Positions 7,933-16,331 are shown, numbered from the stretch's first letter. The stretch: 64,000 nucleotides of DNA from Compostibacter hankyongensis (GCF_039541075.1 NZ_BAABFN010000001.1:930001-994000); one strand, 5' to 3'. Made by a program: numbers and translations. The notes: a model not told the origin generated them from the sequence alone.

Positions 7933-9396
7933 TTAGTACCGGATCTCCCGTCCGGTCTCAAAGTCATACAGCGTGCTTCTCCTCAGCTGATAATAGGCGA
8001 TCCAGTATTTTTCGAGGGTCTGGATATATTCGATGAGCGCCTTATCCTTATCGTCCTGTGCCAGTCCCAGGTCGGTGATGCTGATCTTGCCCAGCAGATA
8101 ACGGTTTTTGGCTACGGAATACCGCTTCTGGGCAATGGTGTCCGACTTGGCCGCGATAAGGAGCTGACCCTGCAGCTGCTTGAACTGGTTGACCGCCGTC
8201 TCCACCTGTATATCAAAATCCCGTTGTTGGTACTTCAGGTTCTCCAGGGTGCTTTCCAGGTGATAACGGCTGCTGTTGATATTGCTTTTATACTTTCCCC
8301 AGCCCACCAGCGGGATGGACACGTCCACGCTTACATTCTGCGAGCTGAGCGGGTCCATATAGGCCTGCCTGAGGTTGCCGGCGCTCTGATTAAGTCCGAA
8401 GCTTGCGGAAACCGAGCCGTTGGCGAACTTGCCGGACTGGGCTCGTTTCAGCTGCATCCTCGCCTCGTTCTCGCTAAGCTGGAAGCCGATGATGTCGCTC
8501 CTGTTTTTGCGCGCTTCCGCTACCGCCTGGGCGGGGTCGACCTCGAAAAAGGGCACGTCGGTCACAGGTATCAGATCAAACTGCAGGCTGTCGTCATTTA
8601 TACCGAGGAGATTTTTCAACCTTCCGTTATTGACGCTTACGCTGAGCTGGTTCTGGGCCAGGCTGTTGCGCGCGTTCATCAGCTGCAGCTCCACCTGCAG
8701 CAGCTCGTTTTCCGCGATCCTGCCCAGGTTGAAACGGCCGGTGGAGATTTTATAGAGCGTATCGTTGTTGATAACGTTCTGACTCGCATTTTTCAGCTGC
8801 ATCTTAGCTACATAGAGGTCGAAATAAGCGCGGGTGATATTGAGGGAAAGGTCTTCAAAGTCCTCTATCTGTCGGCGGGTGGCTTCATCGGCCTGCAGCT
8901 TGGCCTGCTCGTAATTCCATTTAACGGAGTTGAATAACGTTAACGGCTGTGTGAATCCTATGGTAAGCGGAGAGGATTGCCAGTATTTATATTTTTCCCC
9001 ACCCAGTATGTTGTATTGGGCCAGTCCGGACGACAGGAAGACGGAGCCTCCCGTGGCCATGATGGTCTGTTCCAGGTCGATGCCGACGCGGGAGTTGAGC
9101 TGGCTCTGCGCGATAAGCTTTACCGTTCCGTCCGGCTGGGTGATCGGGTTGATGGTCCTGAAATAATTGGGCAGCCGTCCGTTCATCGATATCTGGGGCA
9201 GCAGGCCAGCTTTTATGGCGTTGTAATTCCACATATAACTCTCGAAGTCGGCCTGGATGCCTTTGGCCAGCTCGCTTTGTTTTTTGGCGAGCTGAATGGC
9301 CTCGTTCAGGCTAAGCTCTTCTGTTTTTTGTGCATGGCTGTTCAGGGCAATTCCGAGCAGTAGTAACAGTAGGGTAAAAAAATTGCATGCTTTCAT
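7933..9396 (-). CDS. TolC-family outer membrane efflux protein
   Basis: A 487-residue outer-membrane channel of the TolC/OEP family. The start at 9396 gives a clean signal peptide of about 22 residues ending in S-H-A-Q. The frame extends 14 codons further upstream, but that extension would bury the signal. Two long helical repeats follow, typical of TolC, with L-S-L-N-E-A-I-Q-L-A-K-K-Q-S at the N-terminus of the first and I-S-I-T-D-L-G-L-A-Q in the second. It is the last gene of a minus-strand operon, 59 bases after the permease and downstream of the adaptor, so it is the exit duct of that tripartite pump. Confidence 0.9.
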   Translation of the reverse strand: MKACNFFTLLLLLLGIALNSHAQKTEELSLNEAIQLAKKQSELAKGIQADFESYMWNYNAIKAGLLPQISMNGRLPNYFRTINPITQPDGTVKLIAQSQLNSRVGIDLEQTIMATGGSVFLSSGLAQYNILGGEKYKYWQSSPLTIGFTQPLTLFNSVKWNYEQAKLQADEATRRQIEDFEDLSLNITRAYFDLYVAKMQLKNASQNVINNDTLYKISTGRFNLGRIAENELLQVELQLMNARNSLAQNQLSVSVNNGRLKNLLGINDDSLQFDLIPVTDVPFFEVDPAQAVAEARKNRSDIIGFQLSENEARMQLKRAQSGKFANGSVSASFGLNQSAGNLRQAYMDPLSSQNVSVDVSIPLVGWGKYKSNINSSRYHLESTLENLKYQQRDFDIQVETAVNQFKQLQGQLLIAAKSDTIAQKRYSVAKNRYLLGKISITDLGLAQDDKDKALIEYIQTLEKYWIAYYQLRRSTLYDFETGREIRY

Positions 9397-9455
9397 CCGT
9401 TGTTTTTTATGTTTTGATGGCGGTATGGAACCTTGCATAGTAACATACCGGGATC

Positions 9456-10838
9456 CTAATCATGCCGGAGCGCTACCACCGGGTCATAGTTGGAGGCCCG
9501 CTTGGCGGGCAGGATGCCGAAGAACAGCCCTACGGCAATGGAAATAGAAAAGGATACCACGATGGATACCGGCGATATGATGGTCTGGATACTGGTCGCC
9601 TGTTCGATCACCACGCTCAGCAAGATGCCCAGCATCACCCCGATGAGGCCGCCGGTGAGGCTGATACAGATGGCTTCGCTGACGAACTGGGTAACGATGT
9701 CCTTTTTTGTAGCGCCGATCGCCAGGCGGAGGCCGATCTCACGGGTGCGTTCCAGCACGGAGGCCAGCATAATATTCATGATGCCGATACCGCCCACGAT
9801 CAGGGAAATGGAGGCGATGATGGCCAGCACTACGTTAAAAAGGCTTTTTGTTTTTTGTTCCTGCTTAAGCAGCAGCTCGGGTACCACGATTTCATAATCC
9901 TGTATGCCGTTGTGCCGTCTCAGCAGGAGCCGGTTGATGACACCTGTGGTGGCCTGCATCATATCGCTCTGCTTGACATTCACCACCACCCTGTCCAGCT
10001 GGTTGTAATTACCGCGGCTCCGGTGCCGGGCGGCCGCCTTTACCTTGTTGGGCGTTACCAGCGAACGGTTTCTGTACCGGAGCAACATGGTTTGTATAGG
10101 AATGTAGACATCATCGTTGATGTTCCGTATGGAGAGCTTCTGAATATCTTTGGTATTGATATCTTTTCCTTCCAGGACGCCCACGATCCGCATCCAGTCG
10201 CTTCCGCATTTTATGAACTGTCCGATGGGATCGTTGGTGGCAAACAGCCGGGTTTTTATGTTCTTTCCGATAATGCACACCTGCTCCGCATGCCGTAGCT
10301 GCCGGTCGTTGAAGAGACGGCCTTCCCCCGCCTGGATATTGGACAGGGCGAAGAAATTGTTGTTAACGCCCACCAGCCTTCCGTCCCGGTAGTGGCCGCC
10401 GTACATGAACTGCGTGTGGATCTCCACCTCGGGGCTGATATAATTTATGCTGGGAATGGAGGTCAGCATATTCGTGACATCTTCCATATCGAGGCCGGGA
10501 GAAGTATTGCGTTTGGTGATATTTCCTTCGGGACGGCTGCTGCCGCTGGCGCTGCTGTTGTCCGTACCGGTGCCGGCGTCACCGGCATCGGATTTATCAT
10601 CGTTGCTTTGCTGGTTCCTGGCATCGTCTGTCTGGGGTTTGATGATGATATTGTTGGCCCCCACTTCTTTGATCTGCTCCAGGATTTCTTTTTCCGCCCC
10701 GTTCCCGATGGCCAGCATGGCAATTACAGACGCCACCCCGAAGATGATACCGAGGGAAGTGAGCACCGCTCTGGAGCGGTTGTTCATCAGGGCGTCTATT
10801 CCTATCCTGAGGTTAAATATAAAACGTGTGAAGTTCAT
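9456..10838 (-). CDS. ABC transporter permease, MacB-like (FtsX fold), no ATPase domain
   Basis: A 460-residue permease of the MacB/FtsX type VII ABC family. Residues 1-50 carry the conserved start: an amphipathic stretch, then M-N-N-R-S-R-A-V-L-T-S-L-G-I-I-F-G-V-A-S-V-I. A large periplasmic MacB core domain follows (about 50-335), including a Ser/Asp/Gly-rich insert at about 85-105. Three membrane helices close the protein, with R-T-R-E-I-G-L-R-L-A-I-G-A between the first two. Escherichia coli MacB has its ATPase fused at the N-terminus; here it is missing and no ATPase gene exists in the operon, so the energising subunit must come from elsewhere. It lies between adaptor and TolC genes. Confidence 0.92.
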   Translation of the reverse strand: MNFTRFIFNLRIGIDALMNNRSRAVLTSLGIIFGVASVIAMLAIGNGAEKEILEQIKEVGANNIIIKPQTDDARNQQSNDDKSDAGDAGTGTDNSSASGSSRPEGNITKRNTSPGLDMEDVTNMLTSIPSINYISPEVEIHTQFMYGGHYRDGRLVGVNNNFFALSNIQAGEGRLFNDRQLRHAEQVCIIGKNIKTRLFATNDPIGQFIKCGSDWMRIVGVLEGKDINTKDIQKLSIRNINDDVYIPIQTMLLRYRNRSLVTPNKVKAAARHRSRGNYNQLDRVVVNVKQSDMMQATTGVINRLLLRRHNGIQDYEIVVPELLLKQEQKTKSLFNVVLAIIASISLIVGGIGIMNIMLASVLERTREIGLRLAIGATKKDIVTQFVSEAICISLTGGLIGVMLGILLSVVIEQATSIQTIISPVSIVVSFSISIAVGLFFGILPAKRASNYDPVVALRHD

Positions 10839-10892
10839 TCAATAGAGGTTGCTTGAGTGGATGGCCGGGACCGGATCTGCTGTCCGGGACGG

Positions 10893-12272
10893 CTAAAAGG
10901 CGGCGGCAGTGGTCTTCCCTTCCGCTTTTACCTTCGCGGGCTCTTCCTGGCTTTCTTCCGCTCTCATACGTCTGACCATGGCCGTATCTATGGTCGACAG
11001 CTGCCGGGGAACCATCTGGTTTTTGGGCTCTACGGCCACCAGCTTAAGGCCGGAGGTGTCCGCCGGCAGGGAAAGATATATCTTATCGCCTTCGCTGAGG
11101 CCGTTGGAGATAAGCGCGCTCGTTTCGTTGACCGTCAGGATCTTTACTTCCTGTTTGGTCACCCGGCCGTTGTCGCCGGTAAAGACGAAGCTGGAATTGT
11201 GATCGTTGTAGATGGCTTCCAGCGGTATCTGCAGTCCCTGATCATACATTTCAGAGGAGATACGGCAGCTGGTGGTCATGGCGGGGCGGAGCGAAGAGTC
11301 TTTTGTGAGCACGTTGATCAGGACTTCGAAGACCTTGGCATCGCTGTTGGGTTTCTCCTGTCCGATGGTAGCCACGTTGCGTACGATACCCTGCAGCTTT
11401 TTTTCAGGTGCGGCATCCAGCCCTATGGCCACTTTTTGTCCCATCTTCACCTTTTGCATGTCCACTTCGTTGACATAGGTTACCACCTCCATCTGTGTGA
11501 GGTCGGGGAGGGTCGCCACCGTGCCGCCGTCCCACAGCTGAAAGGAGCTGCCTACTTCCTTTTTCCGGCCATCCCAGTTTTTGTCGTAGATCACCATGCC
11601 GCTCTTCGGCGCCATAATATCCATCCGGCTGAGCACATCCGTATACTGCTTCATCCGGTTTTGTTTCTGGGCCAGATCGGAACCAATGATCTGCATTTTT
11701 GTCTGTGCCTGTATCTGCTTGGTCTTGTAATTATCTTCGGTCTGCTTTAACGTTCTCAGGGCTTTTTCATAATCCAGCTGTGCATTCTGGAGCACCGAGG
11801 GTGCTTCGAAGCGGGATTGTTCCTTCTCCAGCTTCATGCGTTCCAGGTCATAACGGAGATTCACCAGCTCGTCCCGGGCGGCGCGCATTTCTAACATAGT
11901 GTCCAGCTTGGCCTGGGTATACTCGGCCTGCTGCTTGTCGAGGTCCAGGCTTTGCTGCTCCATCTTGGTGGCGATGTCGGACTTATCGAGACCGGCTACA
12001 AAATCTCCCTTTTTAACGACGGTTCCTTCGGGAACAAGGCGGGATATCTTTACCTGGTATATGCCGATCTGAGTGAGTCCTGCGGGGGCGGTGATCTTGG
12101 TTTGGGAACGGGACCGCAGTTCCCCGGAGGTGACCACCACTACTTCAAATTTCCCCCTTTTTACCTGGGTGGTCAATTCAACGCTGGCTGCTTTTTTTCT
12201 GAAAAAAAGGAAATAGGAAGCGACGCCCAGCACGAGCAGAAGGACGATAGAGATGAGGAGCTTTCGTTTCAC
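10893..12272 (-). CDS. Periplasmic adaptor subunit (MacA/HlyD-like) of the efflux system
   Basis: A 459-residue membrane-fusion protein. One N-terminal membrane helix (about residues 5-22) is followed by the lipoyl-type half motif (I-T-A-P-A-G-L near 60-66). Long paired helices at about 105-210 are rich in Gln/Lys, then the second lipoyl half (I-M-A-P-K-S-G-M-V-I-Y) and beta-barrel domains with L-R-P-A-M-T-T-S-C-R-I-S. The tail after about residue 425 is Glu/Lys-rich. It is the first gene of the minus-strand operon adaptor-permease-TolC. A degenerate promoter (CAAATTTTA read on the minus strand at 12340-12348) lies about 70 bases upstream. Substrates of such pumps include macrolides, peptides and lipids, and cannot be predicted here. 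Confidence 0.9.
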   Translation of the reverse strand: MKRKLLISIVLLLVLGVASYFLFFRKKAASVELTTQVKRGKFEVVVVTSGELRSRSQTKITAPAGLTQIGIYQVKISRLVPEGTVVKKGDFVAGLDKSDIATKMEQQSLDLDKQQAEYTQAKLDTMLEMRAARDELVNLRYDLERMKLEKEQSRFEAPSVLQNAQLDYEKALRTLKQTEDNYKTKQIQAQTKMQIIGSDLAQKQNRMKQYTDVLSRMDIMAPKSGMVIYDKNWDGRKKEVGSSFQLWDGGTVATLPDLTQMEVVTYVNEVDMQKVKMGQKVAIGLDAAPEKKLQGIVRNVATIGQEKPNSDAKVFEVLINVLTKDSSLRPAMTTSCRISSEMYDQGLQIPLEAIYNDHNSSFVFTGDNGRVTKQEVKILTVNETSALISNGLSEGDKIYLSLPADTSGLKLVAVEPKNQMVPRQLSTIDTAMVRRMRAEESQEEPAKVKAEGKTTAAAF

Positions 12273-12473
12273 GCTTTAAGTGACTTTAGATTAAAAAAGG
12301 CCTGGTGGTTAAACGGGTATTAAAATAACATTCTTTTTTCAAATTTTAGATATAAAATTTAGTTAAAACGCAAAGAGAAGCCTGCCGACAGAGCTTATAT
12401 GCCGGCGGAAAGCAGTTCGGGGCGATCCAAAAAACCAGCGGGACGCTGCCGATGCGCCCCGCCGGGAAGAGGA

Positions 12474-13286
12474 TTATTTCAAAGGCCGTATCCAGATATT
12501 GCGATAGCTTACCAGATGGTGGTGGTCCTGCAGCTTGATGGGAGCAGGTCCGTAATCCGTATAGTACGGGTGACCGATAAATACGGTCCTGCCTTTTAGT
12601 ACGGAATGGTTCTGGATCAATACGCCGTTCTGGAAAGCGGTGACGGTAGCCGGCGAGGCTACGGAGCCGTCTGCATTAAAACGGGGAGCGGTCCAGATCA
12701 CATCGTAGGTCTGCCACTGTCCGGGAGGACGGCAGGCATTTACCAGCGGGGGAAACTGCTTGTAAAGACTTCCCGCCTGGCCGTCCACATAGGTAGGGGC
12801 GTGATACGAGTCCAGCACCTGCAGCTCGTATCCGTCGTCGCCCGGTCCTACCGAAGCCAGGAACAATCCGCTGTTGCCCCGGTCCTGACCCTTGTGGTCG
12901 GGCTCTGAGGGCGTACGCCATTCCAGGTGCAGCTGATAGTCTCCGAACCGCTGGCGCGTCTGTATGTTACCGGCGCCGGGCTTAACGGTGAGCGCGCCGT
13001 TTTCCACGGTCCACTGGGCAGCTTTGGTAGTATCCTGGGCGCTGACCCAGTTTTGCAGGCTTTTGCCATCAAACAATACGATGGCATCTGAAGGCGCTTC
13101 GCCGGAAGCGTTTCCCGGCGTTACCGTCGGAGGCACAGGAGTATAATATTCCGTTTCTTCCGGCTTCATGGTTTTGTTTTCCGGCGGCTCGCTGGTGAGG
13201 TACTTTCCCGTTTCCTGGGCGGACGCCTGCAGGCCGGTGCAAACGATGGCAAGCACAAACGCCAATTGTATCTTTTTCATTCTCAT
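12474..13286 (-). CDS. DUF1080 (3-keto-disaccharide hydrolase-like) secreted protein
   Basis: A secreted protein of about 270 residues from the DUF1080 family, a concanavalin-like beta-sandwich now associated with 3-keto-glycoside hydrolysis. The chosen start (13286; 13280 is equally possible) gives a signal peptide of about 24 residues ending A-S-A-Q. The family domain starts at A-I-V-L-F-D-G-K-S-L-Q-N-W. Core motifs are F-G-D-Y-Q-L-H-L-E-W-R, then G-N-S-G-L-F-L, G-Y-E-L-Q-V-L-D-S, and W-Q-T-Y-D-V-I-W. It ends with H-L-V-S-Y-R-N-I-W-I-R-P-L. A proline/threonine-rich linker of about 45 residues separates signal and domain. It stands alone; no oxidoreductase partner of the 3-keto pathway is nearby. 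Confidence 0.88.
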   Translation of the reverse strand: MRMKKIQLAFVLAIVCTGLQASAQETGKYLTSEPPENKTMKPEETEYYTPVPPTVTPGNASGEAPSDAIVLFDGKSLQNWVSAQDTTKAAQWTVENGALTVKPGAGNIQTRQRFGDYQLHLEWRTPSEPDHKGQDRGNSGLFLASVGPGDDGYELQVLDSYHAPTYVDGQAGSLYKQFPPLVNACRPPGQWQTYDVIWTAPRFNADGSVASPATVTAFQNGVLIQNHSVLKGRTVFIGHPYYTDYGPAPIKLQDHHHLVSYRNIWIRPLK

Positions 13287-13519
13287 TGATTTTAGATAGG
13301 CCAAGATACAGCAAATACCGCGTTTTTTTTATCCGTTCATCCCAAATATGCCTTCGAAAACGGAAAACGGAGGGAAGACCGATCTTGTCTCGCTGGCAAG
13401 CATATGTCAGTGGTGGTACAAAAACGAAAGACTGACCTTGCCGGCCTGTGGGGTTTCTCCGGTTAGTGGTTTGTTGGTTTGAAATTTGCGGCTTCTCTCA
13501 CGGACTCATTCCAAGTTTT

Positions 13520-14611
13520 ATGCAACACACAACGGTAAAACAGCTCCATGATCTTGGTCAGAGCGTATGGCTGGATGCCCTGGACCGTAAGATGATTCAT
13601 TCCGGAGAACTGAAAGCCCGTATTGAAAACGAGGGCATACGGGGCGTTACTTCCAACCCGTCTATTTTTGAAAAGGCGATCGTGGAAAGTACGGACTATG
13701 CTGCAGACATAAAAAAATATGCAGCCACGGGCGTCGATGACGAATCGATATTCATCAGTCTGGCGGTGGAAGATATACGGGATGCCGCCGGACTTTTTGC
13801 CCCGCTTTATAAGGCGGAAAACGGGGCTGACGGGTATGTAAGCCTGGAGGTGTCTCCCCGGCTGGCGCGGCAGAAAGATGCCAGCATCGCCCAGGCGGAG
13901 TCGCTCTGGCAGGCGGTGAACCGGCCGAATGTGATGATAAAGATACCGGGTACACAGGAATGTTTACCCGCCATCCGGGAATGTACCCGTCAGGGCCTTA
14001 ACATCAACATTACGCTGCTGTTTGGGCTGGAACGCTACAGGGCGGTAGCCGATGCCTACCTTTCCGGACTGGAGGACCGGCTGAAAGATCAGAAATCGAT
14101 AGAAAAGATCGCTTCGGTAGCCAGCTTTTTCCTGAGCCGTATCGACGTCATCACCGATCCGCTCCTGGAGGAAAAGGGGCAGCCGGAGCTAAAGGGGGAG
14201 ACCGCCATTGCCTGTGCCAAGGAAGCCTATCAGATCTACCGGGAGATCTTTGGCGGAGAACGTTTTGCACGGCTGAAGTCGCGCGGGGCAAAAACGCAGC
14301 GGCTGCTGTGGGCCAGCACCGGTACCAAGGACCCGGCTTATTCCGACGTCAAATATGTGGAGCCGCTGATCGGCCCCGATACGATCAATACCATGCCCAT
14401 TAAAACCCTGAAAGCCTATCTGGATCATGGTCATCCGGAGAGCCGGCTGGAAGAAGCGCCCGAGAAATCGGCGGCTTTGCTGGAGCAGTTGAAGAAAGCA
14501 GGCATCGACCTGGATGAGATTACCGACCGGCTGGAAACGGAGGGTATCGAAAAATTCTGTAAGCCCTATGACAAGCTGTTGCAGGCCATCGCCGAACGCA
14601 GGACAGGATAG
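13520..14611 (+). CDS. tal: Transaldolase
   Basis: A 363-residue cytosolic transaldolase, the pentose-phosphate enzyme that moves dihydroxyacetone units between sugar phosphates. The start at 13520 gives M-Q-H-T-T-V-K-Q-L-H-D-L-G-Q-S, the usual opening of the long (Tal-Pgi-like, type 2) subgroup; the 24 codons upstream are not conserved-looking. The motif G-V-T-S-N-P-S-I-F-E-K-A lies near residues 43-54. The Schiff-base lysine is K141 in M-I-K-I-P-G-T. R-L-L-W-A-S-T-G-T-K-D follows near 264-274. It appears monocistronic, with 233 bases of upstream spacer after the divergent DUF1080 gene and no clear promoter match. Confidence 0.95.
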   Translation: MQHTTVKQLHDLGQSVWLDALDRKMIHSGELKARIENEGIRGVTSNPSIFEKAIVESTDYAADIKKYAATGVDDESIFISLAVEDIRDAAGLFAPLYKAENGADGYVSLEVSPRLARQKDASIAQAESLWQAVNRPNVMIKIPGTQECLPAIRECTRQGLNINITLLFGLERYRAVADAYLSGLEDRLKDQKSIEKIASVASFFLSRIDVITDPLLEEKGQPELKGETAIACAKEAYQIYREIFGGERFARLKSRGAKTQRLLWASTGTKDPAYSDVKYVEPLIGPDTINTMPIKTLKAYLDHGHPESRLEEAPEKSAALLEQLKKAGIDLDEITDRLETEGIEKFCKPYDKLLQAIAERRTG

Positions 14612-14673
14612 CGGCTTTCTACAGGTTGTGGATATACTGCCCCATAGGACTTATCATTTCAAAAGGCCGAGGT

Positions 14674-15273
14674 ATGAAAAAATATTTTTTCTTCTGCATG
14701 GTCCTGTCTGCCCTCTTCCTGCAGGCCTGCCATAACGGGAACGGCAATGTGCATACGGCCGATCCCACCGATCCCCCGGACAGCGGGATAACGGCTGCCG
14801 ATACCGGATTTGCCGCCATGGCGGTCCAGAGCGCGATGATGGAGGTGACCCTCGGCAATATTGCGCAGCAGCGCGCCGGAGATGCGCGGGTCAAAGCCTT
14901 TGGGGCCATGATGGTAAAAGACCATAGCCAGGCGAATGATATGCTGAAAGGCATTGCCGACAGGAAGGATATTGTCTTAGCAGATTCGCTGGATCAGGAC
15001 CATCACTCGGATATGGACTCGCTGAGCGGCAGGAGCAATGCCGATTTTGACGATGCGTATATAAACCGCATGGTGCAGGCCCACGAAGCCGATATCCGGG
15101 CTTTTGAAAAAGGGGCTGAGCAGATTACCGATCCGGATATAAAAGGATTTATACAAACGCAGCTGCCGGTGCTGAAAATGCATCTCGATTCGGCCCGGGC
15201 CATACAGCGCGATCTGGAGCAGCAGCATGATGCTTCCCTCCGCTCCCGGCGGGAGCCGTTCGCATCGCATTGA
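14674..15273 (+). CDS. DUF4142 family lipoprotein
   Basis: A lipoprotein of 199 residues. The start at 14674 is chosen because GAGG lies just upstream and because it gives a signal with lipobox L-Q-A-C (lipidated Cys19). The mature part contains the DUF4142 ferritin-like four-helix domain: F-A-A-M-A-V-Q-S-A-M-M-E-V-T-L-G, then V-K-A-F-G-A-M-M-V-K-D-H-S-Q-A-N, then Y-I-N-R-M-V-Q-A-H-E-A-D-I, then L-P-V-L-K-M-H-L-D-S-A-R-A-I. The Glu/His pattern (K-D-H, A-H-E, M-H-L) is typical of the family, whose activity is not known. Proteins of this kind are often stress-induced envelope proteins; that is only an analogy. Upstream is tal, 62 bases away. Confidence 0.88.
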   Translation: MKKYFFFCMVLSALFLQACHNGNGNVHTADPTDPPDSGITAADTGFAAMAVQSAMMEVTLGNIAQQRAGDARVKAFGAMMVKDHSQANDMLKGIADRKDIVLADSLDQDHHSDMDSLSGRSNADFDDAYINRMVQAHEADIRAFEKGAEQITDPDIKGFIQTQLPVLKMHLDSARAIQRDLEQQHDASLRSRREPFASH

Positions 15274-15304
15274 AAAATCCGTTTTTTAATTCTGAATATG
15301 TTCA

Positions 15305-15361
15305 TAACTTTGCCGTCCCTTAGCCCCCGTTCCGGGAAGGGGTTTTCCGGACGGATTTTTT
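15305..15361 (+). promoter_or_regulatory. Promoter element running into a hairpin and T-run
   Basis: TAACTTTG at 15305-15312 matches the -7 consensus. The hairpin CCGT-(T)-CCGGGAA (15327-15337) / TTTTCCGG-ACGG (15343-15354) follows within 15 bases, then six T at 15356-15361. It may be a terminator for the DUF4142 gene, or a promoter with an immediate terminator giving a transcript of roughly 40 bases. The tRNA-Gln(CTG) begins 38 bases further on. Confidence 0.5.
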
Positions 15362-15399
15362 GTAGGTGGTTGAAGATCAGGGCGATGGGATATTATTGC

Positions 15400-15470
15400 T
15401 GCCCGATAGTATAATGGTAGTACGACAGACTCTGACTCTGTTTGTCTTGGTTCGAATCCAGGTCGGGCAA
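15400..15470 (+). tRNA. tRNA-Gln (anticodon CTG)
   Basis: A 71-base cloverleaf with acceptor stem TGCCCGA/TCGGGCA, discriminator A and no encoded CCA. The anticodon arm ACAGA-CTCTGAC-TCTGT gives anticodon CTG, which reads CAG. The T arm CTTGG/CCAGG has one G-T wobble that the TTG copy lacks. A near -7 motif (TATTATTG, 15391-15398) overlaps the start too closely to serve it, so its promoter is unclear. Confidence 0.94.
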
Positions 15471-15625
15471 CAAACGCCTCTCGCGACAGCGAGGGGCGTT
15501 TTTCTTTGGCCCGCGCGGAGCGCTTGCGCTCCATAGCGGGCCAAAGAAAAACGCCCTGGCCGCGAAGCGGCCGGGAGGCTTTGGGTAAAGCCCCTCGTAA
15601 GGATCGCCGGAGGCAATCCAGGCAT
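15471..15625. repeat. Palindromic hairpin cassette downstream of tRNA-Gln(CTG)
   Basis: Same series as at 5802-6068. H1 terminator: AACGCC 15473-15478 with GGCGTT 15495-15500. H2 is a 21-bp perfect stem pairing 15494-15514 with 15536-15556, enclosing GGAGCGC-TT-GCGCTCC. H3: GGCCGC-gaa-GCGGCC. H4: GGCTTT-gggt-AAAGCC with flanking pairs. H5: GGAT-c-GCC-gga-GGC-a-ATCC. H6: TGAAAG-cgta-CTTTCA. Stem sequences differ from the first cassette but remain paired. Confidence 0.9.
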
Positions 15626-15654
15626 TGAAAGCGTACTTTCAGAAGCTTCCTCTT

Positions 15655-15685
15655 CTTGTCAACTTGTCAAATATTTGTATCTTTG
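15655..15685 (+). promoter_or_regulatory. Promoter of the toxin-antitoxin pair with tandem octamers
   Basis: TTG at 15656-15658, 19 bases, then TATCTTTG at 15678-15685. Two adjacent copies of CTTGTCAA (15655-15662 and 15663-15670) cover the -33 region. They are candidate half-sites for antitoxin autorepression. Confidence 0.7.
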
Positions 15686-15700
15686 CAAAAAGGACAGATC

Positions 15701-15937
15701 ATGGAAACAATGACTGTAGGGCGGTTCAAAGCGCACTTCTCCGAAGTGCTGAAACGGGTGATGGCCGGGGAGGAAATCGGTATTTCCTATGGAAAGAAAA
15801 AGGATGTCGTGGCCCGGCTGGTACCCAAGGTGACCCCGAAAAAGCCGAAACGGAAAATGGGGATACTGGAAGGAAAGGCGAAAGTGGTTTTTGCGCCTAA
15901 TTTCAAAATGACCGGTGAAGAATTTTTGGGCTTATGA
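15701..15937 (+). CDS. Antitoxin of the Phd/YefM type
   Basis: A 78-residue antitoxin. The start at 15701 follows AGGACAG and the promoter at 15656-15685; the longer frame begins upstream of the transcript start. The N-terminal M-T-V-G-R-F-K-A-H-F-S-E-V-L-K-R-V is the Phd/YefM DNA-binding motif. G-E-E-I-G-I-S-Y-G-K-K-K-D-V-V-A-R-L-V follows as the second strand pair. The C-terminal part is short and basic, then hydrophobic (G-E-E-F-L-G-L), as in segments that plug a PIN-toxin active site. The stop codon overlaps the toxin start (ATGA), the classic coupled arrangement. Confidence 0.9.
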   Translation: METMTVGRFKAHFSEVLKRVMAGEEIGISYGKKKDVVARLVPKVTPKKPKRKMGILEGKAKVVFAPNFKMTGEEFLGL

Positions 15938-16329
15938 CCCTTCTCCTGGATACACACTATTTGATCTGGGCGCTTACGGATACAAAGAAATTGTCCGGAA
16001 AGATAAAGCCGCTCCTTACTGATCCGGAAAACCGGGTATTGGTGAGTGTGGTTAGCCTTTGGGAGGTCTCGCTTAAAAGCGCTTTGGGGAAGCTGAATAT
16101 CCAGGGTTTTTCGCCGGAAGACCTGCCGCTGCTGTGCCAGCAGATCGGTTTTGATATCTTACCGCTATCGGTAACGGAGAGCAGTACTTATCATCAATTG
16201 GAGGCGTCGTATCATAAAGATCCGTTTGATCGTATGTTGATCTGGCAGGCCCTGTCGAACGGTTATATCTTTGTTACAGCTGATAAGCAGGTCAGAAAAT
16301 ATTGTTCAGCAGGATTGAAGCTGTTATAA
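15934..16329 (+). CDS. PIN-domain toxin (VapC-like, Sll0205 subgroup)
   Basis: A 131-residue PIN-domain ribonuclease, the probable toxin of the pair. The acidic catalytic residues are visible as D6 (L-L-L-D-T-H-Y-L-I-W), E44 (S-L-W-E-V-S-L-K), D96/D99 (H-K-D-P-F-D-R-M-L-I-W-Q-A) and D117 (T-A-D-K-Q-V). The H-x-D-P-F-D-R signature marks the Sll0205-like subgroup. The likely substrate is RNA, but the target cannot be predicted. It overlaps the antitoxin by four bases. Its stop codon is only two bases before the GTG of proB, an unusual link of a toxin operon to proline synthesis genes. Confidence 0.92.
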   Translation: MTLLLDTHYLIWALTDTKKLSGKIKPLLTDPENRVLVSVVSLWEVSLKSALGKLNIQGFSPEDLPLLCQQIGFDILPLSVTESSTYHQLEASYHKDPFDRMLIWQALSNGYIFVTADKQVRKYCSAGLKLL

Positions 16330-16331
16330 TT

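Noticed and set aside
15286..15625. Minus-strand open frames across tRNA-Gln(CTG)
   Set aside because: Same antisense-tRNA and repeat origin as at 5496-6120.
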